64,000 nucleotides of DNA from positions 191,623 to 255,622 of the forward strand of contig SZWC01001212.1 of assembly GCA_023375785.1 (NCBI GenBank). Reading direction: 5' to 3'. The position numbers were made by a program, and so were the translations under genes. A model generated the notes under the pieces. The model was not told the origin of the DNA. It was given only the letters and a program-made list of their open reading frames with translations, and did no database searches. The DNA comes from Penium margaritaceum. Its lineage: Eukaryota > Streptophyta > Zygnematophyceae > Desmidiales > Peniaceae. Shown piece by piece: positions 23,581 to 34,951 of the stretch. Every line of letters begins with the position of its first letter. Position 1 is the stretch's first letter.

Positions 23581-25138
23581 TCCCTCAATTCCCAATGAAA
23601 TTGAGTGATTCATATTGCTACGGGTCCAGCTCGACTTCATGTTGCATTGCAACAGTTAGAGATGGATTTGGGGCACTGTGCAGCCTGTACAAGATTTGAA
23701 ATTTCTGCCTATGTTCAGAGGCATGCAGAGGGGCTACCTTTCAACAATTGACGTACTCTCACCTCCTTTATCAAGAAGATGACACTAGTGAAAGAGGTAG
23801 GATAGTGTAGCATCCAACTCATGATTTTCCTCAGGCAAGTCGGGGTCATGACGATGCCCGAGAACTGGCGCCTCTGCGGGGAGCAAGGCGGGAACCATGC
23901 AGGCGGAGTGTAGGGTCCAGAAGGGGTGACGTAGAAGGTAGGATCGCCATACACAGGAGGCCACTCCCAAGAAAAAAAACCGTGGTTATGAGCCTAAAGT
24001 AGTGTTGTAAATGCTGCTGCAACGGCGGAGCTTGGCGCAGAGTGGCCAGAAGGGGCAGTGGAGGAGGAGGCACAGGTCGCGCCACCGCTGCCACTAGAGA
24101 AGCGCGTCCCTTCCGCCTGCATGGCAGAAGCCAGGCGGGCATCGACAAGAGGTACAGGGCACTTTGGAGCAAAGGACCCTGTGGCGCCAGTACTCTAGCA
24201 CATCACGATGCTAGGGTGTCAGAGAGATATACAAGAATCACACGGCATAGAATGTGGTTATGCCCAACCCGGGTCCTAAATCCAAATACCCCCCGCATCC
24301 TTGGAGGCCAAAACTCTTACTTAACCTCCTTGGCTGGTTCACATCTCGGTCCGCACAACACCGACCATATTCGCACGTCCGGCAAACGGATGACCCGTGA
24401 ACACCAAGGGTCGTCCCACTATTCTCACCACCGACAACCTTGCAAACCTGCAGCGTGAAGATCCGCGGCCCGGTCTCCGCTACAAGACAAATGCGGTGGT
24501 CTGGTCCTACCCACGCCGCACATAGCCGAATAGCAGACACGTCGGAGAGCACCGTAATGTGCAGAACCAACCATGCGCTCCACATCAAACTTCCTCACCA
24601 ACAGCAGCCAAAGTGTTCCGGCTTCGGCTGCCACTGTCGTTCCATACGCCCTAGTGGACTATGCTGAGGACTAGGCAGCCATAGGCTAGTAAAGCCTTGT
24701 CTTACTGTTGTACTTTTGTCCAGTCATGCTCTTCTTATCATCATTTCATCTACGCTGCCGCCCTCTTCCATCATGCCTAGCAATTATCACCACTTCCATC
24801 ACTTCCTGCTCATCATTTACCTCGATTCCATCAGTTCTTCCTTCAGATCTCACTTGGGCCATCTGCCCCTCTCTCTTTCGCTCAAGGTTCCTTGACCCTC
24901 TGTCACTCCAGACCATCAGCATCAAGCTCACTGAAGCTCTGTCAAACTCATGCTTAATAGCTCTCCTTCTCTCCATGAAGTTTGCCCAGAGTATTCACTT
25001 GGATCTCTGACGCTCCCGCACCTCCGCGTTCTTGCTCTCAGCCTGATGTCAGGTTTTAGCAACTTCGCCGTCGATTCCATCTGACCACCTGGTGTCATAA
25101 TTTAACCTCTCCTGTGTTCCACAGAGCGTTCCAGAATC
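23581..25138. other. Unrecognised stretch, probably decayed element 2D
   Basis: No family can be named. A minus-strand Pro-rich run with PSGPYTPPAWFPP (near 23900) is visible but too short to assign. No LTR pair, tRNA or rRNA was found. The flanking gag-like sequence suggests old retrotransposon DNA on the minus strand. Confidence 0.4.
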
Positions 25139-25800
25139 CTAACATTGGGGAGGAGGCAGAAGAGGTGGCGGTGGAGCCCTTTTGTTTCCCATGCCCGCCT
25201 TGCCCATTACCTGACCCTTCACCAGATTTCCCGCCCTTGTCCTTCTCTCGGCCTTTGCCTCCCCCTTGAGTGACCAGGGAGACGGTAGGTGTAGAGGAAG
25301 AGGGAGTGGATGATGCAGAAGATGTGTGATGATGAGGCCACTATGGCATAGGAGGGGAGTACTGCGGTGGATCCAACAATAAAATCGCAATGAATACGCT
25401 TGTTTTGCAGTGCGCTCCACCAATCGGTGAGACGTTGCATTGTAAACTCCTAGAGGATACCAACGCCTTTCAAGGAATTGTTTGGAACGGGCTCGACGGC
25501 CAGGAACTCAAGCTCTACAGTATTGACATCACAAAAGATGTCAGAAGTATCAGGGATGAGGGCATTGATGATGGAGAGGACTGCTGGAAGCTGCTTAGGT
25601 ACAACTTTGCCCATGTCACGCAGCAGTTTGAGGTTGCGTGCCTAATAGGTGTCAGGAATTTTGCCCCTCATCATGCCGGTGTGAGTGGTGAGGTGGCTGA
25701 AATCTCATCAGCACCAAGATTTCAGCTCACACATGCGCAAGTTAGCATGGGTGCTGAACTTATGCAGCACCACACACACATGGCCTGCATCATTTGAGCA
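25139..25800 (-). pseudogene. Decayed gag-like fragment (element 2D)
   Basis: Read on the minus strand, scattered blocks resemble a copia gag: KQLPAVLSIINALIPDTSDIF (one residue over the usual block; near 25610-25550), MQRLTDWWSALQNKRIHCD (near 25440-25385), then a Gly/Lys/Arg-rich tail (25290-25190) of the kind that precedes the zinc knuckle. Stops and frameshifts separate them and no knuckle is preserved. Assignment to 2D rests on position and strand only. Confidence 0.5.
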
Positions 25801-26514
25801 TACCAACAACATCAGCATCATCGACGGAGCACTGCTTGCCACGAAGGAGCCGTGATAAGGTGGCTGGCACAGGAGGAGACACGCAGGGCCAAGGCTGGAG
25901 GTCTAGAGCATGGCACAGGGAAAAAAAGCCGTGGCCATGGATGATGACGAGGTGGCACTTCAGGTGGGCCACTTTGCAATGTGGTAGAGTCGCAGACATG
26001 TGGCTGAGTCATTGATATTTAAGATAGACCTCAGCATGGTGTGTATGAATATTATCTGAGAGTACATCCTTATATTGGGCAATGTGCTGGATCCAACGCA
26101 AGTTAAATCGCAGCAATCGGCCTAGAACTGAGGAAGATATGGCTTGTCAAAGTTGGGTGGTACAGCCAGCCGGGTTTGGTCGGCTGACCACTTGTCTGCA
26201 GGAAAAATGGGTTTGACGGTGAGGAGTTCAATTCCCAGCACGCAAACCAAGGCCAAGGCGCCCCTTGGGAGATGTTAGAACAATTTTCCATGGTTCATTG
26301 GAGCCATGGGTGCTACAAAAATGCAGCACGATGCTTCACTGGTGACCAGGGCGCTTCGGGCGCGCGTCACTCACCCTGGTGGTGTGACAGTCTGCTGAGT
26401 TGCAATGATGCACGTGGGTAAGAGAAATAGGCTCTACGCTGCTCCGAATCGCCTGCGGTTTGGTGCGTTGGAAAGCTTGTAATAAGCACTATAACTCGTC
26501 AGATCATTTACGTG

Positions 26515-26568
26515 TCCATTAAGTTACTCCAAGAAGTTACTCCATTAATTTACTCCATTAAGTGACTC
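26515..26568. repeat. Short AT-rich tandem repeat
   Basis: Three to four imperfect copies of a unit like ttactccattaag lie head to tail. The tract is small and noncoding. Confidence 0.6.
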
Positions 26569-26834
26569 AAAACGACGTCATTTCGGTCCGAAATTACCCT
26601 CCTTCATTCTGTCATAGTTCTGCTCATGTGACCTCTCACATTCCGTGTGGTGACCCAAAGTGCACCATCAGTAAAAACCGTCATTGCTTGCCATGCCTCA
26701 AGCTCTCATTCCTGTGAGAGCTGCGTGCCCAGTCGTAGACAGTCGGGAAGAGATTTTCGACAATAGGCATCAGTATTATCATCAGTGCGCATGGCCAGCA
26801 TGCTGAACTAGACAGTGAGAACGCTCTGGGCCGC

Positions 26835-27098
26835 ATGGCCAGTCACAGTGTTGTGCCATTTTATGAGGGTGTCAGCGTTAACGAGGTTAGCTGGTGTGCA
26901 GCGAGTCATATTGGCGTTGTACGGAACGATCTTATTAGTAAGAGCCTCCGTCTTTTTAACTATGAGGGTAAGGACAGCGCAAGCGGACTCTCACTTGACA
27001 TGTTCAAAGGGACGAACAGCGGGGGGATCAAGGTCATGGTATTAATCCCAAAGGTGTTCACCCTGAGCCTAGTCACTGAAGCGAACCTCCCAAGATGA
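26835..27098 (+). CDS. Small ORF of unknown origin, 87 aa
   Basis: The ORF runs from an alternative in-frame start to a TGA. It contains SVVPFYEGVSVNEVSWCAAS and NYEGKDSASGLSLDMF. Its composition is balanced, unlike the Ala-, Ser- or Leu-rich shadow frames around it. I recognise no domain. It lies inside old retrotransposon sequence on the opposite strand, so it may be chance or a relic of an unidentified insertion. Confidence 0.2.
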   Translation: MASHSVVPFYEGVSVNEVSWCAASHIGVVRNDLISKSLRLFNYEGKDSASGLSLDMFKGTNSGGIKVMVLIPKVFTLSLVTEANLPR

Positions 27099-27143
27099 GA
27101 AGGATAGGTTGGAGGCAATGTGGGGTGTTGATGTGTCAACGTC

Positions 27144-28190
27144 ATGCTGACGCTGCAGACGCTAAATAAGGGCTTTGGCTGCTGCTGTCCCGGCTACCAC
27201 TGCTCCTGCAATGGGATCAGACTGATTAGAGCCAAAGGTTGTGGATGCGGAGGCGGGAGTGGTGACAACGTCTGCAGCAGTGCATGCAATTCAAATGGAG
27301 CACAACGTGGGCTGAAGGAAGTTCAAGACTAAGTCAGATATCACATTAACAAAGGTGTTGCGGTCGCCTTGTTTGCAGGCGCTCTTCAGCTGTATGTTGT
27401 GCAGTGAGTGCCTTTTAGAGCACAACACGCTTGCGTTACAGCTCTGTTTGCAGCGTAGAATAGTGCTTGTCATCAAGTGGCTGATTTCCAAAAATGCCAC
27501 TCTGTCCAGAAGTTTTTAGCAGAGTTCCCCCGCCCCAGTGGGTATTCGAAAACCATATGTGGTGACAGGATGAGCTCAAGGTTGTGCTGCAATGCAATGG
27601 ACCTGGGCACATTAACAAACTCACGCAGAGACAGAGGAGAGGAAAGAGAGCAAAGTGGTGCACTCATGAGGCGTAGCGGCAGAGGAAGAGGAGGGGAGGC
27701 AGCAATGCAACTGCTGATGCTGCAATCACGACCACAGTAGAGGCCTGCGAAACAAGAGCACAAGCCACGGCAGGCATAGATGTAGCCGATAGTGTGAAGA
27801 TGGCTGCTGCAGTGCAGACAAGACAAACAACCTAGTGGCTGGTCATTGATGAAGCATAGGTTACCTGTGTCGTGGACATGTGGATAGACGTGACTGCGCT
27901 GGCTAGAGAACTGGCTGTTGCCGCCACTGCTCAGGCTACTACGTCTGCTGCAGCTTCGACTTGGGTCGTGATGTTGACTGCAGCTGTGTCAATGGGGCCT
28001 TGGTCAACAGCAGCAGAGGTGTAGGACTCAATGGCTCTTCCAGTCAAAGTGTTGGAGGGTGCACGAGTAGCACAAGCAGTGGAAGCAAAGGTGGAGGCAA
28101 CGGCATCGCTGGAGACCCAGTGTTGCCTCAAAGACTAGAGGATGCTAGAAGGTGTAAGCGAGGCAGACTCAAAGTGAGAGGTAGCTAAGG
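27144..28190 (-). pseudogene. Ala-rich gag fragment of element 2D
   Basis: The minus-strand frame at 28131-27931 contains FASTACATRAPSNTLTGRAI and NITTQVEAAADVVA. By eye these align with the 2C gag stretch FAATTRACRAPTQTAVGHAA and ANIATQVTAVVAFV (2C residues encoded near 17285-17420). Ala/Thr/Val-rich sequence continues in broken frames to about 27150. This marks the region as family 2-like gag on the minus strand. Frameshifts and stops are numerous. Confidence 0.6.
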
Positions 28191-29414
28191 GAGTAAGATT
28201 AGCATGCCGACTCTCACAACGTGTTCTATGGGCCATTGTCTATCGAACACGTCGCGAGAGTCAGCGTGTAGCCTTCGGGATTTAAAGAGGTTTTTTATAG
28301 GTCGTGGATCGTGTGGAGGCCCCATGGGTGGCACGTTCTATTGCTTGGACGAGTCATCCGAGGCCGACTAGAAGTACTGTGTAGACTATTGCAGACTACT
28401 GCAACATCCTCTCTCTTGTATGCATAAAACGGATTGTAGTCCTCACCGGGATAGTAGCAAGGGTTGTTACAGCGATGATGTGAGCACTTATCACGCTCCA
28501 ACTTGTCTTCTTAGTAGGCGATCTCGTTGGTGATGCATTTGGCGCTCATGCCGGGTTGTGGGCAATGTGGGAATAGGCTCGGTGTCTGGCGGCGATGCCA
28601 GGGTGCCGGCTTTCTTAGATCCCCCATGTGCGCGCTGCGGCTGTGGCTAAAGTTTGCTGCTGTTTTCGATACTGTAGTAGATGCAGTAGCTGATGCAGCT
28701 TCTGTATGAAATGCATGCACGGTGTCGTTGCTGTTGCCGTATCGTGTGCACGGGTGTAGATGCTTGATGGGATGCAAAGGTTGTTGCTGCTGCTCCTGTT
28801 GCGGCTGCTGCTTATGGTACGGCCGCTACGTACCATACTGATTTTTTAATTTGCTCACCTTTTAGAACTGAATTACATGATTTTCAATTTTGCCCAGAAA
28901 ATGGACTTTTTGAATTTATTGGGTGCTCGCCCAACCCTGTATGGGTATATTATCCTGGCTATTAAATTCGCCCACTGTCTGACGATGACGATGCCCAGTC
29001 TTTCTTTTTTTTCGAAAGCTCGAACTTCGATCGTCGAAGTTCGTGCTTCCGAATGCTCGAGTTGCACAGCCGTCAGATCACAACTTGCAATCCGATGGCT
29101 GCCCGTTTGACGTGCGCGGCTCTTTGGTGCGCAGCGACCTCGTCACCGTCGCTACCTGAACCAGAGCAGATTGTAGTGAGCTCTTTTGTGAGACTCACCG
29201 TGAGAGCATTGAACCAGAGCCCGAAAATGTTTTTGTGCCTTAGTTTCATGGGGTGTACTTGATTTTCTTCACATTTACCGTTTTGCCTACCATGATCCCG
29301 CAAATCTGGAAAATGACATAGGTTGTTGATGTAATTAATTTGAAAACATGTTAGGCTAATGTTAGAGGTAAGAGCCTCGAATTTTAGGTGTGATACTAGA
29401 AGACACTTCACAAT
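28191..29414. other. Non-coding stretch with two inverted repeats
   Basis: The middle (28840-29110) and the end (29240-29410) are clearly AT-richer than their surroundings and read like an insertion into the Ala-rich region. Perfect inverted repeats ATGGTACG/CGTACCAT (28814-28836) and a 31-nt near-palindrome (29017-29047) are the only structures. No protein is recognised. Confidence 0.4.
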
Positions 29415-29980
29415 ATGAAAGGGAACACATGGGCGGATGTGAAAAATTACTTTGAACGAATACAAGGCCCGATACGGTATGTTGAGATGAAGATACTCCT
29501 AAAACTTCCAAGGCAAATGTTGTTGCTGTTGCTTTTGTTGTTGTTGCTGATGTCGCTACTGCTACTGCTACTGCTGTTGCAACTGTTGATGCTACAGCTT
29601 TTGCTGCTGCTGCTTATGGTGATGCCACCTGCTTGGGTAAAGATACTCCCGAAGCTTCCAAGGCTGATGTTGCCACTATTTCTGATGCTATCTCGCATGT
29701 ACTGGGGCAGAGACTCATAAATCCGCTGCTAAGACTGCTCGTTATGCACGAATGGGTGCCAACTGCGATGTGCCACCGCCACCAAGAGTGATGGTGCGGT
29801 AGGGGGACTGGGTCACAGACGCGGTCGTCATGGTTAGCAGACGACACTACTGCCATTTTGTAGGTGCAGTGGCGGCGGAATGCCACAGCTGTCACCTGGT
29901 TGTGGTGGTGGTTGGGTGGCGCCGCGACGACATTGGTGATCGCGGCTGTCAAAGCCCACGGTCACCCAAGAGAGGCTAAT
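29415..29980 (-). pseudogene. Second Ala-rich gag-like fragment of element 2D
   Basis: The minus-strand frame carries EIVATSALEASGVSLPKQ followed by Ala/Thr-rich sequence and a second similar block TFALEVLGVSSSQH, so the segment looks internally duplicated. The Ala-rich style and the position just inside the 2D primer site suggest the gag start. Frameshifts break it. Confidence 0.45.
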
Positions 29981-30109
29981 GTGGTGCTTGAACAGCATGT
30001 AGGACAACTACCGATGCCGCCGAAGAGCAACGAAACCGGCTGCAGCGGCTCCCGCCACGACCAGGATCGTGGGTGGTGCGATCCACCGCCACTCTCTAGG
30101 AGGCCTTAG

Positions 30110-30127
30110 CCTCTTGCACTTACACCA
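30110..30127 (-). promoter_or_regulatory. Degenerate primer-binding site of element 2D
   Basis: On the minus strand TGGTGTAAGTGC follows the LTR end CAACTAC exactly as TGGTATTAGAGC follows GTAGCTAC in 2C. Nine of 12 bases match the initiator tRNA-Met site. It fixes the LTR boundary and the minus-strand orientation of 2D. Confidence 0.55.
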
Positions 30128-30379
30128 GTAGTTGCTAGTGGTTGCTTGATCTAGGCCGTGTGACAGCTCATAGATGCAAAATCAAGGAGGCACACGTAGG
30201 CCATGGATTGGAGCAACCGGCACTTAGGTTTTGTAGGAACACAAGCAACGAGTGAGTAGCGGGCGAGCGAGGTTATGGACACCGGTAAAAAGGGCTACCC
30301 ATACGAGTGGATCACTTGGGGCCCGGCTGCCACCCTGGGATAGAACCAGACCCGTCAACAACGTGCTGATGGCAGATTT
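30128..30379 (-). repeat. 5' LTR part of element 2D, cut by copy 3A
   Basis: Similar to 7905-8150 (LTR of 2B). It is interrupted at 30380 by the 5' LTR of 3A. Further pieces of the same LTR type lie at 44601-44685 and 57948-58320, beyond 3A and 3B, which suggests one old LTR split by later insertions. Confidence 0.65.
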
Positions 30380-31205
30380 TGTTGGTTTTTGCGCATCTCT
30401 CATTGTGCTCTGTTGTGTCCTCCTGGCTTGTGTACATCGTTGTGCAGATGACTGATGGCAAAACACGATGCTGCTGAAGTGTCGTCCGGTGGAGCCAACG
30501 TATGCTAAGGCCTACACGCAGGTTGCTGGAGCCTCCTCCCTCCGACGGTCGACGTGCTCAGCTCCATCGGCAGGCCTCCTCGGCAGTCGTGCCGCCGGCG
30601 GTCACTGCCCCAGGCGATGCTGTTTGCATGCGTCCAGTTCTGGATCTGACTGCACCATTGCGTCAGTAGTGTTATGTTGTGCTTAGGGTCCAAGTCTCAT
30701 GTTGATCTCATATTTTTGTTACCGGGGACGAGTGTAGACGCTGCCTGGGTCTAGGTGGCCAAAACTTCTCTCTGGTATTTTCTAGATGATTCTAACCAAA
30801 CGACTGCGTTTGCAGCGTTGATATTATGCTATGGTCCAGTTTTCAGGCAAAACGGATGATGCCCGGGTTTTGGGCTGTCGGCCATGTGACAGGGCTCGCT
30901 GAGAAAATCCTGCCAGCCAGAAAATAGGTCATTATCTGATTTGCTAGAAGCTGAGTAACAAGCTCTACACAGCTGGGGGGAGCTAGAACTTGGAGGGGTC
31001 TCCCATTGATGTTTATTCTTAGTTGGTAATCAGTTCTTTTCAGTTTCCACTACCTTTCTGGCGCTAACTCCTTAGCGCGCAGTTTTTTCTCTCATAGACT
31101 CAGAGCAGCAGAAGGGGGCAGCAATGCAAAGCAAAGAGCGTTGGGCCATGCCTACTCTAGCGATGCTACTGCCTCAACACGCCGCACTAGTCTAGATTTC
31201 TAGCT
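30380..31205 (+). repeat. 5' LTR of element 3A
   Basis: It starts TGTTGGTTTTTGCGCATC and ends next to the primer site. Homologous LTRs lie at 43815-44600, 44686-45523, 56832-57684, 58719-59006 and 59375-60197. The exact 3' boundary is uncertain by about 15 bp. Confidence 0.8.
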
Positions 31206-31217
31206 TGGTATCAGAGC
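31206..31217 (+). promoter_or_regulatory. Primer-binding site of 3A
   Basis: TGGTATCAGAGC is a perfect 12-base match to the standard plant site complementary to the 3' end of initiator tRNA-Met, directly after the LTR. Confidence 0.9.
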
Positions 31218-32328
31218 AAGAGCGCAGCAGAAGCAGCACATCTGAGCAGCAGCAAGGCGTACAAGTCCAAGTCTATGCCGGCGGTCCTAGAAACACGCCC
31301 GTGCAGGGAAAACTCTGCCGGATTTTTCCTGGCACAGTTAGCCCCACCGGGTGGCATCATAAAAATGCTCCCGACGCAGGGGAAATTTTTCCGAAACATT
31401 TCTGGAAGCACTGACCCCGCGACGGCGGTAGCGTTGGCGGACTCACGGCCGGCAACGTGACGGGCGACACCATGACGTCACCGATGCACACGGCGATGGC
31501 GCCACAGACAAGGGGAGTGACCTCTCCCGCCTCCCCTCCCTCTCCTCTGCAGCCACAGCAGTAGCACCAGCCACAACACAGATCTACGCTATAGATCTGC
31601 GCTGTAGAGCTACGGCCTCAGCCGTAGCAGCAGCTGCGCAGCAGGAGAAGCCACGGTAGCAGCCAGTGCTACGCTGCAGTTGCCACAGCTACGCAGCAGT
31701 CATTGAAGCAGCTATGCAACTAGTAGTGAAGCGGCACAGCAGGCAACTGTGCAGCCACATAGCCGCACAGCCACGCAGCCACACATCCACGCAGCCATGC
31801 GGTCACGTAGCCACGCAACCACGCAGCCACGCAGCCATGCAGCCACACAGTCACGCAGCCACGCGGCCGCGCAGCCACGCGGCCAGGCAGCCACGCAGCC
31901 TCACAACTACACGGCCACGCGGTCACGCGGTCACGCAACCATTCAAACGCATAGCTGCTACGCAGTCATGCAGATGCACAACCACGCAGCCATGCGGCCA
32001 TGCAGCTATGTATCCACGCAGCTGTCTCGACAAGCCACAGTAGCTACAGCAGCCACGACAGCCACGACCTCCACAACAGTCGTAGCAGGCGTTGTAGCCA
32101 CAGCATTCGTAACACTCGTGGCTGTAGGCACCGCAACAGTAGCAGCCGCAGCACATGCAGCAATAGCAGCAACAGCAACAGCAGGGCGACAACACCCTGC
32201 TACTGACGTCAACACCAGCGTATCAACCTTACCAGTGACGTCACTGCTGATGTCACTACTGACATTAGCAACAAGGAGAAAGAAGGAGGGGGAACAATAA
32301 AATAGACGAGGACAAAAGAGGGGGGATC
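31218..32328 (+). repeat. Triplet-repeat leader of element 3A
   Basis: This leader between primer site and gag contains a degraded hairpin (31311-31339) and long runs of cacgcagc and cagcag-like triplets (31640-32220). Open frames here (for example 31749-32300) are products of the triplet composition and are not conserved as protein among 3A, 3B and 3C. Confidence 0.7.
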
Positions 32329-34164
32329 ATGTCTAACAGCCCCAATGGCGAGGGGTCCTCCTCTGTTAGAGGAACCCCTAGCCCCCCTTTCTTGCAATAG
32401 TGATAGCAGCTGCAAGAGCAAGAGCAGCAACAACTACTGTTGCTACACCAGCAACGGCTACACCACTAGCAGCCACCGTTGAAGCAGCAGCTGGTGGAAC
32501 AATAGCTATCGCTGTTGTAGCAACAGCAATAGCAGTAGTAGCTGCAACAGCACCAACAGTAGTAGTAACAACAATAGTAGCAGCCACAATAGTAGCACGA
32601 GTAACAATAGTAGCAGCAGCTGTAGCAGTAGCAGCAATTCATGGGCTTCGTTACTGGCTCATCCGACCCCTGGCCGCCATTTGCCAGCAGCTTGCCGCAC
32701 TGACGCAACAACTTCCAGCACTGTAGCCATTGACACCAAAGAGCCATCCTAGTGCCCCGCCGCCCTTCCTCTTGGGCACGCTAGCCTCTTTGTCATTGCG
32801 GCCACGCATTACCTGGTGTAGGAGCAAACCCAGCGCCTGCGTTAGATAGTGACATCTGTCCTTGGCCCCACTCTGGGTGCCGGCCGTAGGCCAAAGGACT
32901 TTGAGACCCCGTCCCCACTGCTCCAGGCCGGCGAGCAGCTCCGAAGCTTGGAGCTCAGCTTCTGCATCTGGGCATAGGGCAATTGTCTTTGGCCATACTA
33001 CACTCTCCCATACGACTCCTCCCAGGCCGACCAGCTGCATGACGCTAGTCACGGCATACGCGCTCGTGTCCTGGTCGTCCCTCCGACATCAGGCCTTGCC
33101 ATCGAGCCCTTCCTCGGAGACTTCACTATTGGTGAGACTCCAGACCCTACAATCGCGTGGCACGTCCTCACGCGTCCCCATCGCCTATCTAGTGAGGTTG
33201 AAACCATTCGTCTGCTCTGTGAGTTCAACTCCCTGCACATGGGGGAGGCTAAGACGGTAACCTCCTACTGGTAGCAAGTGAAGGACATCTTTCGTCGCCT
33301 GGACGATTCTGCTCCACCCCCTCTCACCGCACTCTTGACCATCAAGCTCCGTGCCACCGACGTATTCTTTGACTTCTTCATCCACTACACCCAGGACGTC
33401 CTGTTCGTGATGGTAGCCCAGGGCACCCTCATGCCCTGGGCATACAAGCTACTTCTCATGATTGAGGAGGCTCGTCTGAAGTCGCGCATCTAGCACACAA
33501 AGGCCCTTGCCTCCCTTGCCGTCGCCTGCATGGTTGTAATCTCCCATGCAGCAGCTACATCTACGAGCTCCTCGTCGCCAGGGAAGAAGAAGCGCAAGGG
33601 CAAGAAGGGCAAGGGCCAGCAGCAGCAACCGACCGGGTCCAGTGGTGGTGGCTCGGTCTTCCATAACTGTGGCCATCTAGGCCACTCGCCTCTGTTGTCA
33701 TAGCTGTCGCCGGCGCTGATGCCTCCACCCCATCCGAAAGCTCCACTACTCCAACAACAACATCGGTCCCGTCGTCACCAGCTCTGTAGTAGCATCATCC
33801 AAAGCCGTCGGTGCCTCCCTTTCCATCATCGGTATAGCCCTCCTCTCTTCCAGGCTCTGGCGTTGTCACACCGCACTTGGTCTACACTCCCATGCCCTCC
33901 ATCCGTGAGCGTCAGTTGGAGTAATTCATCGCGCTCCAGCTCAACCTGCCTCCCCCCCCCCAGGGAAGTGCGAGTTGCGTCACCACCTGCTCGCCTGTCC
34001 TACCCTGCATGATCGAGACTGAGCTGTAGTCGTGTCCTACTCCCTTATCCGTTTTTTCATGTCCCATGTCCTCCTCTGCCCCTCTCTATGACGACGTTGC
34101 ATGACTTGATTGGCAGTCTCGGTTTGTGCCTCTGTCCACCTCGTCCACGTCTCTTTCTTGCTGC
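32329..34164 (+). pseudogene. Element 3A gag
   Basis: The start ATG at 32329 is supported because all three copies share M..SP.GEGSSSV.G.P.PPF. A Gln-rich stretch with several TAG codons follows. The conserved core reads HVLTRPHRLSSEVE, FNSLHMGEA and AQGTLMPWAYKLL (33170-33450). The zinc knuckle is damaged: the first Cys is Phe (FHNCGHLGHS, near 33665) and the last Cys with about 60 following residues is deleted. Stops at 33272 (TAG at Gln), 33491, 33790-33795 (two TAG), 33921 and 34028 interrupt the frame. The 1B element cuts it at 34165, just before the protease. Confidence 0.82.
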
Positions 34165-34853
34165 TGTCAACCGGCCTGAGGCAAACGGACTAGAAAACAG
34201 GGCTGACACAATAGCACCTGCCGTCCGCTCCTAGCATTTCAGCTAGGAGAAGATATCACCCTCAGGATCACGATTCCACACTGAGCAGTTCCTAGGCAAT
34301 CACTTGCTAGCAACTGTGTCCACTTAACACTTGGTCACTTTCGCGCGAGGTGCTAGTCAAAGACTAACTCATGGGGCTTAGACCAACCAGTGTCTTCTTT
34401 ATACTGTTCCTTAGTTGGACAACTCTGTGAGGAGCATCTAAGGCCAGATTGTGTAATTAGAATGAGGAATGAGCCTGGTACATATAGTCCTAGGCCTGGC
34501 TTCTAAGGTGTGTGGGCAGTGACACTTTTGGGGTGGTCACTCCAAACCACCTCACCAGTCCGCCAATTGGCACATCCACTAACTGCCAAGTGGCGCACTC
34601 TCCTCATGCATGGAGAAATGTCTAAGAAACTTCCCCTGTGCTAGAAGGTCAAAAAACATCCCGCGCACATCAAGGCTCAATCGCAGGACCTGTTGTCCCT
34701 AAGTCCAACATGCTATCCGTTGCGCTACACTTCTGGTGTCTCACTTGGACTTGCACCACGAACAAGGTTTGGGGGACTTACTCCAAGGGAGCAGTGCATG
34801 CCCAACCTGTCCGTCAACCCATAGCAGTGGCCATGGGGCATAGAAGAACAACA
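34165..34853 (-). repeat. 3' LTR of element 1B
   Basis: 689 bp and nearly identical to 39199-39885. On the minus strand it starts TGTTGTTCTTC after the polypurine tract. It contains a tRNA-Arg-like block at 34674-34730. Confidence 0.95.
34674..34730 (-). repeat. tRNA-Arg-like block in the 1B LTR
   Basis: On the minus strand GTAGCGCAACGGATAGCATG followed by TTGGACTT resembles the D arm and 5' anticodon arm of eukaryotic tRNA-Arg. The T arm (GCGATTGAGCC) is weak. The same block sits at 39706-39762 in the other LTR. It is not a functional tRNA. Confidence 0.35.
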
Positions 34854-34870
34854 ATCTCTCCCTTGCACCG
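34854..34870 (-). promoter_or_regulatory. Polypurine tract of element 1B
   Basis: On the minus strand ggtgcaagggagagat directly precedes the LTR start TGTTGTTC. Copy 1A has the same tract. Confidence 0.8.
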
Positions 34871-34951
34871 TAGGCCACCTGCTGTGGTAGTTTTCTTCGG
34901 CATGAACCTGTAGCTCTAGGTTGTGTTTGTGCATGTCAGTTTTCTTGGTCT

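Larger units (their letters stand above)
25801..27143. other. Unassigned stretch with one unexplained small ORF
   Basis: No recognised family. It contains a short AT-rich tandem repeat (26515-26568) and an 87-codon plus-strand ORF (26835-27098) with ordinary amino-acid composition. I see no splice structure or regulatory context that would support a host gene. Confidence 0.35.

Noticed and set aside
31666-32300. His/Ala/Thr repeat proteins in the 3A leader
   Set aside because: They are open frames in all phases of a cac-gca-gcc type repeat, with no counterpart in the other family 3 copies.
34674-34730. A functional tRNA-Arg gene
   Set aside because: The T arm and acceptor stem do not pair properly, and the block lies inside an LTR present twice.
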